A stretch of 64,000 nt of DNA from Miscanthus floridulus (taxonomy: Eukaryota > Streptophyta > Magnoliopsida > Poales > Poaceae). Every line of letters starts with the position of its first letter. Position 1 is the stretch's first letter. A program made the translations under genes and the position numbers. The notes under the pieces were generated by a model, which saw nothing but the letters and a program-made list of their open reading frames with translations, did no database searches and was not told where the DNA came from. This document shows, piece by piece, positions 34,129 through 44,800 of the stretch. The DNA lies in NCBI RefSeq assembly GCF_019320115.1, contig NC_089585.1, forward strand, positions 145,730,309-145,794,308, in the 5' to 3' direction.

Positions 34129-35190
34129 TATCGGTGTTTTCAGACCACCGACGAGTAAATTTGTATTTGCGTGGCTAGCTTGGATGGTGTGCTCGGAGCA
34201 CACAAGGGTTTATACTGGTTCGGGCGGAATGTCCCTATGTCTAGTTTGCTGCTGCTCGTGTTACCGACACTTAGTTTGCAGTAGGGGTTACAAATAGGCG
34301 AGAGAGGGAAATGATCCCAAGTCTTTGGTGAAAGGAGTGAACGGGTGCTGAGAGCTTGATCGCTGCTCAGCTGTGTGCTAGTGTCATGCTCTTGTATTTT
34401 TATCTCATGGTTCGGTCTCGTGCGGATCTGTATCCCCTTCATGGGGCGCCCTGCTTCCCCTTTTATAGGTGAAGGGAAAGCACGGGTTACAGCGGGGAAA
34501 AAGGAGAAGAACGAGAGAAGAAGACTTCTAGGATCGTCGGGTCCTTCTTCTCCTTCATGCAGGTCCCACCGATCTTGTAGATATCAACAGGGACGGCTCC
34601 ACGTCGTGGCCCTATTTATCACTAGCGCTATGCGCATGCGTCATCTGCCGGTCATGGCGTTCCATTCCGTTCCAGCGGACGTCGTGGTGAACTGACGCGC
34701 CTGTCAGCGTTCGTATGAGGGTTAGGCAGAACAGCACCGGCACGTCCGACGCTGTTCTTGATGTGAATCCTCAGGTACGGCCTGTTATGGCCACGGGTTA
34801 CATCGAGGCGTGCCAGTCTCTTCTCTAGTGTCAGAGTTTTGACCCAGGCCCATACGCTTGGACCTGGAGTGATTGACGGCGGTATGGGTCCCCGTCGGAC
34901 GAGACGGGACCCATGTCCTTGGGGTCGGGCGAGACGGAGCACGAACCCAAAGGGTCGAGCGAGATGGAGCCCGCAGCCTCGAGGTCGGGCGAGACGGAGC
35001 CAGTGGCCTTGGGCGAGACCCCCGTGGCCTCGAGGTCAGACGAGACGGAGCCCGCGGCCTTGGGGTCGGGAGGCGGAGCCCGCGACCTTGGGGTCGGGCG
35101 AGACTTTTTAATACGTCTTGCCCGATCCGAGGAAGTCAACGTTGGAGCTAACTTCCTTACTTTAGGTATCTCTAATATCGATACCCGACA
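34129..35190 (-). repeat. E1 right LTR (5' LTR in element direction)
   Basis: This 1062 bp LTR matches 6870-8800. Its inner end has mutated from TGTCGG to TATCGG (plus strand). A minus-strand TATA-like CTATAAAA is at 34461-34468. A tandem array of about 36 bp units lies at 34915-35105, with fewer units than in the left LTR. Confidence 0.85.
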
Positions 35191-35430
35191 ATTATTGACG
35201 TAGATGTCCTTATTAGCTGCTATTAGCCGGTTAGAGACAACTAATGGATTATTGCTAGTTGGGTTAGTTGTTGTTTTTTTATTAGCTCAGCAATAAGTTG
35301 GCCTGTTGGATCAGCTACATTTTTTTTTCGAAAGGAGATCAGCTACAATTTTTATTAGCAACTTATTTAACAGTATTAGTTGATCCAAATATGCTTGAAA
35401 TATTTACACTAATAGGTCTAAACAGAGTAT
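35191..35430. mobile_element. MITE right part, continuing from 6869
   Basis: TTAG/CTAA-rich sequence continues the MITE interrupted by E1 and ends near AATAGGTCTAAACAGAGTAT, the inverted counterpart of the left end at 6579. Confidence 0.5.
35320..35336 (-). mobile_element. Micro-retroposon with 11 bp target duplication
   Basis: GATCAGCTACA occurs at 35309-35319 and 35337-35347 around a core of nine T residues followed by CGAAAGGA. The structure is like that at 4437-4452: an extremely short A-tailed insert with a long target duplication, as expected from LINE-type target-primed reverse transcription. Confidence 0.5.
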
Positions 35431-35675
35431 AACATCCACAAACAAAGGTGAGGCTAGCTATAGCCTGAAAGACTCAGGAACCTGAAAGGTTAGTCCTGTC
35501 CTTGATGTTCTTTACCACGGTACTCTACTCTAGGCCAAGCAATTCAACAAGCCGAACCAAAAGTCAACTCGAAGAGAGGGTACCCAATGCGTCATGTGTA
35601 CTTAGGTGAAGAAGTATCCTTAACGGCTTAACCTGCTAGGATATGCACGTACCACTATTGGGAAAAAACTTCTAA

Positions 35676-35901
35676 GGGCGCGTTTAGTTGCCAATTTTTT
35701 TTTTGTTTGGCTACTGTAGCACTTTCGTTTGTATCTGGTAATTAGTATCTAATTATGGATTAATTAGGTTTGAAAGTTTCGTCTTGCAATTTCTTACGTG
35801 CAATTATTTTTATTTTTCGTCTACATTTAGTACTCTATGCATATGCCGTAAAATTCGATGTGACACTTTAGATTGAAAATTTTTGGAATCTCAACAGGGC
35901 C
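35676..35901. mobile_element. Tourist-like MITE (TAA flanks)
   Basis: The 226 bp element has ends GGGCGCGTTTAG and ACAGGGCC and TAA at 35673-35675 and 35902-35904. The interior (ACTGTAGCAC, GTAATTAGTATCTAATTATG, GTTTCGTCT) is shared with the element at 38005-38230, so both are one family. Confidence 0.7.
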
Positions 35902-35963
35902 TAAGTTCATTTCCAAGTGAATGGAGAATAAAAAAAAGCTGCAAGGGCTAAAAAGGGAGAATG

Positions 35964-35986
35964 CCCCCCCCCCCCCCCCCCCCCCC
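35964..35986. repeat. Homopolymer run of 23 C
   Basis: An uninterrupted C tract lies about 215-240 bases upstream of the glutaredoxin-domain start codon. Its length may be affected by sequencing error. Confidence 0.7.
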
Positions 35987-36031
35987 TCTCAAATTCCAAA
36001 CCTAACCTGATCCGAGCGCAAAACAGAGCAT

Positions 36032-36033
<2 letters not shown>

Positions 36034-36071
<38 letters not shown>
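36034..36071. repeat. Homopolymer run of 38 A
   Basis: An A tract 48 bases downstream of the C tract and about 130 bases before the start codon at 36203. It could be part of the 5' UTR or promoter, or the tail of a lost retroposon, but no target duplication is evident. Confidence 0.7.
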
Positions 36072-36074
<3 letters not shown>

Positions 36075-36202
36075 GAGGGCCACAAAACAGCAAGGGTACC
36101 CGCCCGCCGCGTGCTTCCCGTCAGCCCCCAAACCATATGAAAAACGAACAAATCCCCGCCTCCTCGTCCCCATCTCCGGCCTCCGCTCGCCCATCTCCCC
36201 CC

Positions 36203-36997
36203 ATGTGGTTGCCCTGGGTGAAGACGCGCCCTTCATCCGCCTCCCCCTCCTCCGCCACCTCCACCTCCACCGCGCTCATCGCCGCCGCCTCACCGCGCCT
36301 GTCCTTCTCATCGCCCTCACTCAAGGACCTCCAGGCGCTGCTCCTGTCCGACGCCGCGACGCCCTCCCCGCCGCCCGCCGCGCCCTGCTCCCCCTCCTCC
36401 TCCTCCTCCTCCTCCTCCGTCCGCGTCTTCCACCGCGTCCGCGTCGCCGCCTCGGCCCTCCGCGCGCTCCGCACCCTCCAGGCGCCGCTGTCCGCCGCCG
36501 GCGGCGGCGGCGCCGCCTCCGAGGCCGACCGCCGCGTCGTGCTCTACTTCACCTCGCTCCACGTGGTCCGCAGCACGTACGAGGACTGCCGCGCCGTGCG
36601 CGCCATCCTGCGCGGGCTCCGCGTCGCCGTCGACGAGCGCGACCTCGCCATGGACCCGCGCTACCTCCAGGAGCTCGCGGCGCTGCTCCCGCGCCTCGCG
36701 TCCCCGCGGCGCATCACGCTGCCCCAGGTCTTCGTCGGGGGCCGACACCTCGGCGGCGCCGACGAGGTCCGGCGCCTCCACGAGGCCGGCGACCTCCGCC
36801 GCGTCGTGGCCGGCGCCGTCGCCGCCTCCCTCGCCGCCTGCGGCCGGTGCGGCGGCGAGCGGTACGTGCTCTGCGGCAGCTGCAACGGCAGCCACAAGCG
36901 GTACAGCGTGAAGGGCGGCGGCGGCTTCCGCACCTGCGCCGGATGTAACGAGAACGGCCTCGTCCGTTGCCCCGACTGCTCGCCGCCGGACGTCTGA
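36203..36997 (+). CDS. Glutaredoxin-domain, Cys-rich C-terminal protein (GRXCR-like)
   Basis: A single intronless GC-rich ORF. I choose the ATG at 36203 (264 aa) because relatives begin MWLPW-like; an in-frame ATG at 36137 would add 22 Ser/Pro-rich residues. Numbering from 36137: a Ser/Pro/Ala-rich region to about 130 including SLKDLQALLL (61-70); glutaredoxin-like fold 134-228 with VVLYFTSLHVVRSTYEDCRA, VDERDL, TLPQVFVGG (194-202, the cis-Pro region) and GGADEV (206-211, glutathione site); and a C-terminal module with four CxxC pairs at 235-238, 246-249, 267-270 and 278-281, probably metal binding. The usual glutaredoxin CxxC active site is replaced by S-L-H-V, typical of this plant family, so simple oxidoreductase activity is unlikely; a scaffold or metal-linked role is inferred. 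Stop is TGA at 36995. Confidence 0.9.
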   Translation: MWLPWVKTRPSSASPSSATSTSTALIAAASPRLSFSSPSLKDLQALLLSDAATPSPPPAAPCSPSSSSSSSSVRVFHRVRVAASALRALRTLQAPLSAAGGGGAASEADRRVVLYFTSLHVVRSTYEDCRAVRAILRGLRVAVDERDLAMDPRYLQELAALLPRLASPRRITLPQVFVGGRHLGGADEVRRLHEAGDLRRVVAGAVAASLAACGRCGGERYVLCGSCNGSHKRYSVKGGGGFRTCAGCNENGLVRCPDCSPPDV

Positions 36998-38004
36998 CGG
37001 CCCCAGATCCGAGAGGTCACGACCTGATAACTATTAGATGCTTTCTTCTTCTTAGTTTTCAAACTTGAGATAAGAAAGGAGCGGTGTGTAGTTGTTAATC
37101 TTAATTGGTTGCTAGTGTTAATTTGTTGCTAAATATGAATGTGGCCATTTGCGGTTTTTTCTAGCATTTGCTAATCAACGCCTCTAATGGTGGCTGTTGC
37201 AGTATGATTTAGAACAGCTGTTTGTTCCTTACATCTTGCCTTTTTCGTTTTTAAGCTACAGTATTCCGTACGCTGGAGGCAGATCTGAGGTGTGTTTGAT
37301 AAATAACTTTGGGTAAAAGCATGCGACTAGCATAAGTTGAGATTTGAAACAAGCTGGTTGCATAGTATCTTTGTGTGAAATTGACCGTTAGGACGTATGC
37401 GTGTGCATTTGTGTGAAATTGAATGGTTGCTTGGTTCTGGTTGGTGACCTGCTGTTGCCTGGTTAAGAGTCCTGCCAAAGTTTTAGAAAGCTGCTGCTCG
37501 GTGTTCGCCATACGCCCATACCCCATCGCGCAACGGCGAATAGACGAGGCAAGAAATTCCTCATTTCCTCTGCCTTCTTGCTTCTTTCTTCTCGAACGGC
37601 GTTTGAATGCGATACGGAATACAGTGGGGGGCAAAGTTGCCGTTGAAGGTTTGAAGCTCAGCTTGCCAGCTTGGAGCTCCGGAAATGGCGCCTCTTTTTT
37701 TTCCAAGCGGCAGCTTTCAGGTTAGTTGGAGCTCCGGAAAGATCCAAACCGGAGATTGGGCCGATGCTTTGTACTGTAGCAGCATAATTCTTCTGCTGTT
37801 ACCCCTGCTCTACGCTTCCGTGCTCTGACTACTCAAAATGACAGTGACTGTTTTCTTTGTCGGGTCCTTGTTGGACTGTAGTAAACCGTAACCTGCCGAA
37901 CCGAAATGACAGTTTGGTGTCACATAAATTTACTCGTCCACGTAAACTTAAACTTTAGTTGAAACGTTGTACTAATGACTACGGTACTAGTTCAGTTCAT
38001 CTAA
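36998..38004. other. 3' flank of the glutaredoxin-domain gene
   Basis: No second gene is supported. The first 200-300 bases are AT-rich and probably 3' UTR; no strong AATAAA signal is seen (GATAAATAAC at about 37290 is a candidate). The open frames at 37423-37725 have no recognisable motif. Confidence 0.4.
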
Positions 38005-38230
38005 GGCCCCGTTTAGAAGCAAAAAATTTTTGGTTTTGGGTACTGTAGCCCGTTTGTTTGTATTTGGTAATTAGTGTCTAATTATGGACTAATTAGGTTC
38101 AAAAGTTTCGTCTCGCGATTTCTCACCCAACTGTACAATTAGTTTTTTTTCGTCTACATTTAGTACTCCATGCATGTGTCGTAAGATTCGATGTGACGGG
38201 TACTGCGCAAAAATGTTTAGAAACTAAACG
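38005..38230. mobile_element. Tourist-like MITE, same family as 35676-35901
   Basis: It begins GGCCCCGTTTAGAAGC after TAA, shares GGTACTGTAGCCC, GTAATTAGTGTCTAATTATG and TTCGATGTGACG with the element at 35676, and ends near GTTTAGAAACTAAACG. The right terminus is decayed and no matching TAA is clear. Confidence 0.6.
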
Positions 38231-39376
38231 TGCGAGCTATGATGACGACGATAACGAGAAGGCACAGCAGACTGACTAGTCATGTTGATGTAGCGCTCAC
38301 GGACGATACTTCGCCACTTGTTGTCGGCAGGCGCTACGTGTGCGCCACGGGAGGAGGCCAAGCGGGGGAGCAAAGCAACGCAACGCGCAACAACACCCGG
38401 TCGCGGGTCGCCACTCGGCACTCCGGCACTCCCGTAGCCAACGGCGCTAGCCAGAGGGTCGCTAGCCCGTTGCGGATGGAACCTTGCGTTTTGGCTTCAG
38501 TCGCGAGCTTCCGCCGCGAGAGCGCACGAGACACGTGGTGGGGCTCGGCGATCTCTCGCGCAGGCCCGGTCCTGTCGAATCGGTGACATGGCTATAATAT
38601 ATACCGTCTCTACCATTATATCAACTCTTCTATGCATTTATTCATTTCTCTTCTCTCACTGCCAAATGTTTGCTTTCAAGAAACATGAGGCCACTGAAAT
38701 TTTAGAACAATTAGCAAGTAATTTACCAAAATTATGCCGTGCTAGATTCAACTTTAAAATCAACAAAGTTAGTACATTACCTAGTTGAGAAATTGAGATA
38801 ACAATTATTCACTAAATAGTGTAAGGTCACACACTGCCCTAGCTGCAGCGTGTGCACAAGTGTCTCAAATCTTGTGTCCCAAAGAATAGAAATTGAAGGA
38901 AAAAGCAAATTAAACATGATTAAATATATGAAATTGAGATCAACAAAAGGATTAGGAGCGATTGGGCAAACATACGTACCTGAATGGGAAGTCTGAAACA
39001 CCTCACGTATGGACTCGTCACTCGCGTCGTCCGGAATCACGTGGCTGCGGCCGGCTGTCAGCGAGGTCAGCTGTCAGCGAGGTGGCGACTCACGATGAGG
39101 CCGCATGGAGCGGCGAGGTTGCGGCAACGGCGAGGGCGCAACGATGCGGCTTCACGGACACTGGATGTAGCGGACGGCTTCAGGCTTCCCTTCTCAGGCT
39201 TCCGTTCTCACGCACGGAGTTGGGCCCCTTTGGTTCGAGGGCCCAGTGCAGGGGCACAGCTCGAACCCCCCCAGGGCCGGGCCTGCTCTCGCGACGAGGG
39301 ATCCGCTGCCCCCGCCCCAACTCTCAGTAACCATCCCATCCAACGGCGCACCGCACCACAACGTGCTACGCACTGA
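38231..39376. other. Intergenic region without a supportable gene
   Basis: GC-rich blocks (38240-38580 and 38990-39350) give overlapping open frames on both strands without motifs. The AT-rich centre (38590-38960) contains no recognisable element. Confidence 0.35.
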
Positions 39377-39667
39377 GGCCCCGTTTGGCACGGCTGGCAC
39401 CGGCTCCGGCTTATGTGACACCAACACCGTAGCAACACTGTAGCACGAGCCGGTTTTCTGTCTCCACCTTTTCTGTGTCACTGTAGCGATCGTACTGTAG
39501 CAGCGGGGACAAGCCCGGAAAAACCGGCTTCTCCAGCTTTGATGAACAGTGCACGTGCCAGTGAGAGGGGGAGAGGAAGAGAGAGAAAATCGCCTTTGCA
39601 CTACAGTGTTGCTATAGTGTTGATGTCAGATAAGCCAGAGCCGGTAAAAGCCGTGCCAAACGGGGCC
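39377..39667. mobile_element. MITE with near-perfect GGCCCCGTTTGGCACGGCT ends
   Basis: A 291 bp element. The left terminus GGCCCCGTTTGGCACGGCT is matched by its exact inverse at 39649-39667. TGA flanks both sides (39374-39376 and 39668-39670). The interior is non-coding with repeated CACTGTAGC words. The near-perfect ends suggest a recent insertion; a 3 bp duplication fits PIF/Harbinger-type MITEs. Confidence 0.75.
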
Positions 39668-39677
39668 TGAATAGAGG

Positions 39678-40379
39678 GCCGCGGCTAAGGATGGCAACGG
39701 GGATGTACCCGTCGGGTATCGCCGGAACGTTCTCTTCCCCGCTACGGAGAATTCATCTCGTCCCCGTCCCCATTAACTGTCTCGGGTATAGATTCTTGCC
39801 CATCCCCGTACCCGTCGGGTATCGGTCGGGTAACATATACCCGACGGGTACTGCATACCAAATAAATAAGGACACTTGGGGTCGTAGCTTTGCAATTGGA
39901 GACGTTTCTTCTTCACCCGGGTATAAGTGTCAGAGTCTCGGAGATGCCGAGGAGAAGGAGCGAGGTTGCGAGGAGGACGAGCAAAGGTGGCAGAGAGACC
40001 GAACTGAGGAAGCGAGGGGCACGAGCGCTCGTGAGGCAGGCGTGCTTTGTGCTGCTGGCGGAGATGGTGAGAAAAAATTGAACTAGGGTTCCTAGAACAC
40101 ACAAACTATATATATGATTGTTCAGATTTTGACCAAAATACATATGTTGAGCTTTTTTGGGCTTAATACTAGCATGACAGCTCAAATAGTCGGGTTCCCC
40201 AACGGGTAACGGGGACGGGTAAACAGGGAATGTTCCCGTACCCGCTATACCCGTCGGGGATGGATTTTTGCCCATTTAGATGCCCACGGGTAAAGATATG
40301 ATCCCATCCCCGCCCCCTAATAGATCAAATACCCATCGGATATCGGGTATCGGGACCCGTTGCCATCTTTAGCCGCGGC
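39678..40379. mobile_element. MITE with GCCGCGGCTAAGGATGGCAA ends
   Basis: The left terminus GCCGCGGCTAAGGATGGCAA (continuing CGGG) is matched inverted at the right (CCCGTTGCCATCTTTAGCCG then CGGC), bounding about 700 bp. Subterminal CCCGTCGGGTATC words repeat near both ends. It lies 10 bp from the MITE at 39377-39667. GGATGGCAACGGG ends recall a widespread plant hAT-like MITE group; I could not read the target duplication. Confidence 0.65.
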
Positions 40380-40825
40380 TTCCAAGCCTTTGCCGCGGGC
40401 CTCCGGCTCCCGGCTGCATCATAGTAGTCGCGTAAGAGCTGATTGGTTCGGTCACTTCGGTGACCAGGAGAGCTTGTCTCGTTCCTACGGACCGCGCTGA
40501 GGACCTGGAGGTGAGACATGCCTTTGATTGCAGCACATTTTTATCTGTTTGACTCAATGAGTAGATACTAGACCAACACAGCAGTTGTTTGGTCCGTTCG
40601 CTGGTTCGCATTTGTGCTCCCTGTCTCTCGACCGAGCCAGGTGTGCGCCATTGCGCCCGCGGGAGTCAAGCTCGAAAGAAACAAAAACGAGATTTGTTTC
40701 ATAGGATGGTAGGGTTGTTTGCATGTCACTGGCTAGGTTCTGGCGCTCGCCTAGCCATCCAATCGTGATCGCGCCTGCACCCACGAGCCAGGGCAGCCGC
40801 AAGCAGGTAACCAAACGCCCCATAA
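40380..40825. other. Intergenic, possible MITE remnant
   Basis: No gene. GAGCTGATTGGTTCGG at about 40436 and GTAACCAAACGCCCC near 40807 look like weak inverted ends of another small element, but the match is poor. Confidence 0.3.
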
Positions 40826-41503
40826 GGCCCTGTTTAGAATGGAGGCTTTTCCTAGGAATTTTGGAGAAAGTTGATTCCTATAGTTTGATGACGTCATTTG
40901 CTGTTTGAAACGCAGGAACACACGCCGCTGATTCCAGAGGAAAGGATTGTGTCGCTCACAGAACAAAGGAAATAAAACATCCAGTTGTGGTTTCCGGCCG
41001 CGCGCGGAAGCCAGAGGCAAACCTCGGTCGCTAGCTCGTCGAGAGAGAAAGAGCTTAGTTGTTGCGTTGCAGTGGGCACAAGACAGAAGATGGGAACAAT
41101 AAACGAGAAGATAAGATTGACCAAGGACATGTCATACATGTTAGAAACAATTAAAATGATAATCCCTTTGATTTGTAATCACGCAATTGTTTTTTTAGAA
41201 TTATTTGTTTGCAAATTAATCTGCCACAAGTCACTATTTTGTTTTAGTCCTAGTAATCACATATATTTATTTGCTAATTAAAATTTGATGTTGTAATGGT
41301 AAATATTTGTAACAATAAAATAAATATCTTTTAATCACAAGTCATGTTTTGGGAATCTTGTGTTATAAATTCCTATGTTCCAAACGCCTCTATCTACATT
41401 GTTCCTGTGTTTTTTCCATTCCTCTGTTTTCTCACTACATCTCTATCCTATTCCTGTATTTTTTTTTTCCTCTGTTTTTCATTCCTCCATTCCAAACAGG
41501 CCC
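40826..41503. mobile_element. Tourist-like MITE (678 bp, TAA flanks)
   Basis: The left end GGCCCTGTTTAGAATGGAGG and the inverted right end (CCTCCATTCCAAACAGGCCC on the plus strand) match closely, flanked by TAA at 40823-40825 and 41504-41506. No transposase coding is visible inside. Confidence 0.75.
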
Positions 41504-41807
41504 TAAATCTTAGAGTCCCCTTTTCCCTTCTTGAGCCGCTTGCCGTCCATGCAAGGTAAAATGTTTCTGCCTCCTAGGGATCATGAGGTTTGTGTGAAAT
41601 TGTTGTGGAATACATCACAATGGACTAGGGGCAATACTAAATGGCACTTTGAGCAGTGGTCGTGGAATGTGTTAGCGTAGAGGGGTAGGAGAATTGGAGT
41701 TAGCGAGGAATAACAAGGCTCCTAGAGCCGCTCCCATATGTCCACAGCCAAACAGGGGCAGCTCCACATGTGAAGTCATGAAAAATACGCTCTCACAAGG
41801 GAGTGGG
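41504..41807. other. Short non-coding stretch, left flank of solo LTR
   Basis: No gene. CCAAACAGGGGCAGCTCC near 41752 and the sequence at about 46200-46290 (AGAGCTCTACAAACGAGCCC) suggest that the solo LTR landed in an older MITE, but the ends are too worn to assign. Confidence 0.3.
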
Positions 41808-44800
41808 TGTAACACCATCGGTGTTACACTGTAAATCATTTACTAAAACATGTCATGAGCATCATGCTTATGTGTTAATGCATATAATAAAGTGTGTAGA
41901 TCAATTTCTGTAACTCGAAACAATCAACTCGAATGCGAAATGAAAATTAATTCAATAGTCATGTTATATCACTTAAGGTTGAAAACCAATTTTTATTAAG
42001 CAAAAATGCTATGAAACATGTATGTGATACTTAAATAAAGTTGGAGTGTGAACTTTGTAGAAGATGATGAAATACTTGCTGTTGAAAAATAACCTTGCTA
42101 GCTAATATTTCCAATAGCTTAGAAATGCAATTTGAAATAGAGTTCAACTCAAAACTTAGAAAAATTTCCAAGTCTGTTGACAGTTAGACATTGCTATGTT
42201 TAGCAAACTATTTTGAGGAATTGGGTTAAAGAGCGATGTAGTGTTATAACTTGATTAAGTAGCCTCATATACCATCTTGAGTGTAGTGAAGACCGTTTAT
42301 GTTTAGGAGTAACGGTTTGGTCGAGGTAGAAGCTTTAAAATCTGTGCACAACACGTTTCCAGTTTGCTTCCACCGCGCGTCAGTGGTTGACGTCGCCACA
42401 TCGGTGCGCCTCGTGCGCGCCCGCGTGTTGCTGCGCTGGGCTAGCAGTGTGCCGTGGGAATAGTCATGGGCGCTGCCGTGTGAGGCCATCGCTGCTGCTG
42501 CGCGACCGTGACACTCTGCTGCCTGCCCTACCTGCTGCCATGTCCATCGTGCCTCGCGACACGCCTACTGCCACTGCCGTCACCCCTGCACTCATGTTTA
42601 CGCCGCAATGCTCTGTGCCCTAGCCTGGTTTGATTCCGTGCATGTGGTTGCATCCGCCGTCGTCATGCCATTGATGGGTTGTGGCGCGCGGGCCAGGCCG
42701 GCGTGAACACACGCGTGCACGTTCGCTAGTGGCTAGACTGGGTCGCTGTGGTTACGTCAACTACATCTCGCCAAGGCATGTCACAGCAGATCCCTAGCCG
42801 CATTCCACCGTCCTCGCTCTGTCTCCCATCTCTCTGCCGTCGCCATCGCCTTGTGCCCACGAGTGCGCCAGAGATATGTCACCTCTATTCCATTCGGCTC
42901 GTCCGCACCTTCGCCCTCACGTCTCCTCGTCGCCCGACCCCGTACCGCCTTGATGACGGCCGGGCCAGGCGCCATTTTGGCGTCTTCCAGTCGGTGCGCC
43001 GTTAAGGCCACACCGCGGCCATGACCGAGGGCAGACCTCCCATCCCTCCACCCAAACCCAATTGCCTACGCCAGTAGGTGTGCCTTGCCTTCCTCTTCAT
43101 CATGCATGCCTCGGCTTAATCGCTGCCAGCTCCACCCCGCCGCTGATGCGACCGTGCCGTCGTGGTGCATCACCTCATGGCTCTGCTACACGTGGCTAGC
43201 TCCTCTCTGCCACTCTCTTCGCCAATGGTCATCGGAGCTAGGCTCACGGTTGCCTGTTAATGCTCACTCGGTAGCTAGATGGGTTCGTTGATGCTTGAGT
43301 TTGTCGGGGCGGTCGCGCCACCGACGCGGACGGCCGCGTATCGTTGTGGCCGGCTCTAGCGCGTCCCGCCGCCTCGCGCTGCCACTAGGTGTAGCTGGGT
43401 GAACCGGGGATGGAGGCCGGTCCGACCGTCGGGTCAGTGGCGGCCCCAGGTGGCCGGCGCAGCCGTGATAGGCCACCGCTCGCCGCGCACTGAGCCGTCG
43501 CGTGCGCGTGGGTAAATTAGAGAAAAGGCTGAGGGGTTAAATGAGAGGGTCTGTGAGTAAGTAAAATAGTGTTGGTCCTTAGTTGCGAATTGGGAGAAAT
43601 ACAAGGTCTCTTTTGCAAAAAAAACGCTGACGCGCGCGGGACTCTCCCGTCGCGGGCCGCCTTGCGTGTGGGCTTGCTTCGCGTGGGCCGTGCCTGTAGG
43701 CCGCGCGTGTGCGTGCTACGCGCATGTGGGCCGCGCGGATGGGCCGCGCGAGAATTGGTTTTCCTTTTTCCAGCGAATTAGCAAATGTTTTTCTAATTTA
43801 GTTTTTGAGCTGATCTTTGGAAAATTATAGCAAATTCTGTAGATGTCCAAAAATTATGAAACCAATTTTGTTAGGTTCCTAAAATTGTGCTTTATCCGTT
43901 AGTGTAGTTAGTTCATATACATATTTGTTGATACCAGTGGCTATTGAATCATTTGAGAGTGCTTAATATGATTAGGTTAAATAATTGTAGAAAATTTTGT
44001 GCTAGAATGGTGATAGCTTCAGCTTTGAAAATTTTACAGTGTCTTCAATATATTATTATGGGCTCACTGTAATTTTTGTAGCTGTAGAATAGACTTAACA
44101 TAAGGGTAGTTAAATGCTCTTTATTTAAAATGTACATTAAATCATTAGTAGAAATAAAGATATATTCTTCATTTGTAAAGCTAGGTGTTTGTTAGTTGAA
44201 CCTAATACTTTACTTGATGAAAATGATAGTTAGCTTAGTATCCTAGCCACTAGAGCTAGCTTAGTAGTTTACCATATGCATTCTTATTTTAAGAGTTGTT
44301 GTTGCCTTAATGCTAAGTGTTGCATCATCATCACATGCATGTAGAGAACGAGTTGGCGGAGATCGTGACCATCGGAGATCACGAGTTCGAGGAGGTGATT
44401 GAAGAGTAAGAGGAGGATATTCTCGTGCAGGAGGAGGTCCCGGAGCCGTCATTGACTGACTGAGCTGACACCACGTCTACCCAAGGCAAGCCCCGGTGCA
44501 TAACCCTTATTTTGAACAATCACTGAAAATATATATATGATGTGCATTTATGTTATAGGGTTTAGCTTAGGTCGAGTAGCTGCTATGCTTAGGTTTTTCG
44601 GTAGCGTGAGTAACCCGTCGTTACTCATAATAGGTGATTATTATTATCGCTCTCATGATAAAATGGTGAAAAAATGGAGACCGGGTAGGGATATGGTATG
44701 GATATTGGTGGGTGTAAGAGGTTGTGTCCTGCGGCCAACGGGGCATAGCTTGTTACACTGTTTTCCCTATCCGTGTCGGTTAAGGACTGACCGTTGCATT

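Larger units (their letters stand above)
6870..35190 (-). mobile_element. E1: Tat-type Ty3/gypsy LTR retrotransposon, nested and defective
   Basis: The boundaries are TG at 6870 and CA at 35190, flanked by GTTAT (6865-6869) and ATTAT (35191-35195), a target duplication with one mismatch. On the minus strand the order is LTR (35190-34129), PBS, gag, protease and reverse transcriptase; pol is then cut. An oppositely oriented ORF, a purine-rich tract and the second LTR (8800-6870) follow. Gag-PR-RT with an antisense ORF next to the 3' LTR is the known plan of the Tat lineage (Grande, RIRE2, Retand). Four insertions sit inside: Cassandra, a copia LTR holding E3, a second solo LTR, and X. In-frame stops and the loss of RNase H and integrase make it non-autonomous. 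Confidence 0.85.

Noticed and set aside
36205..36948. Second and third long frames over the glutaredoxin-domain gene
   Set aside because: Arg/Pro-rich +2 frame and Ala/Glu-rich minus frame are typical shadows of a GC-rich exon; only the frame ending at 36997 has a domain.
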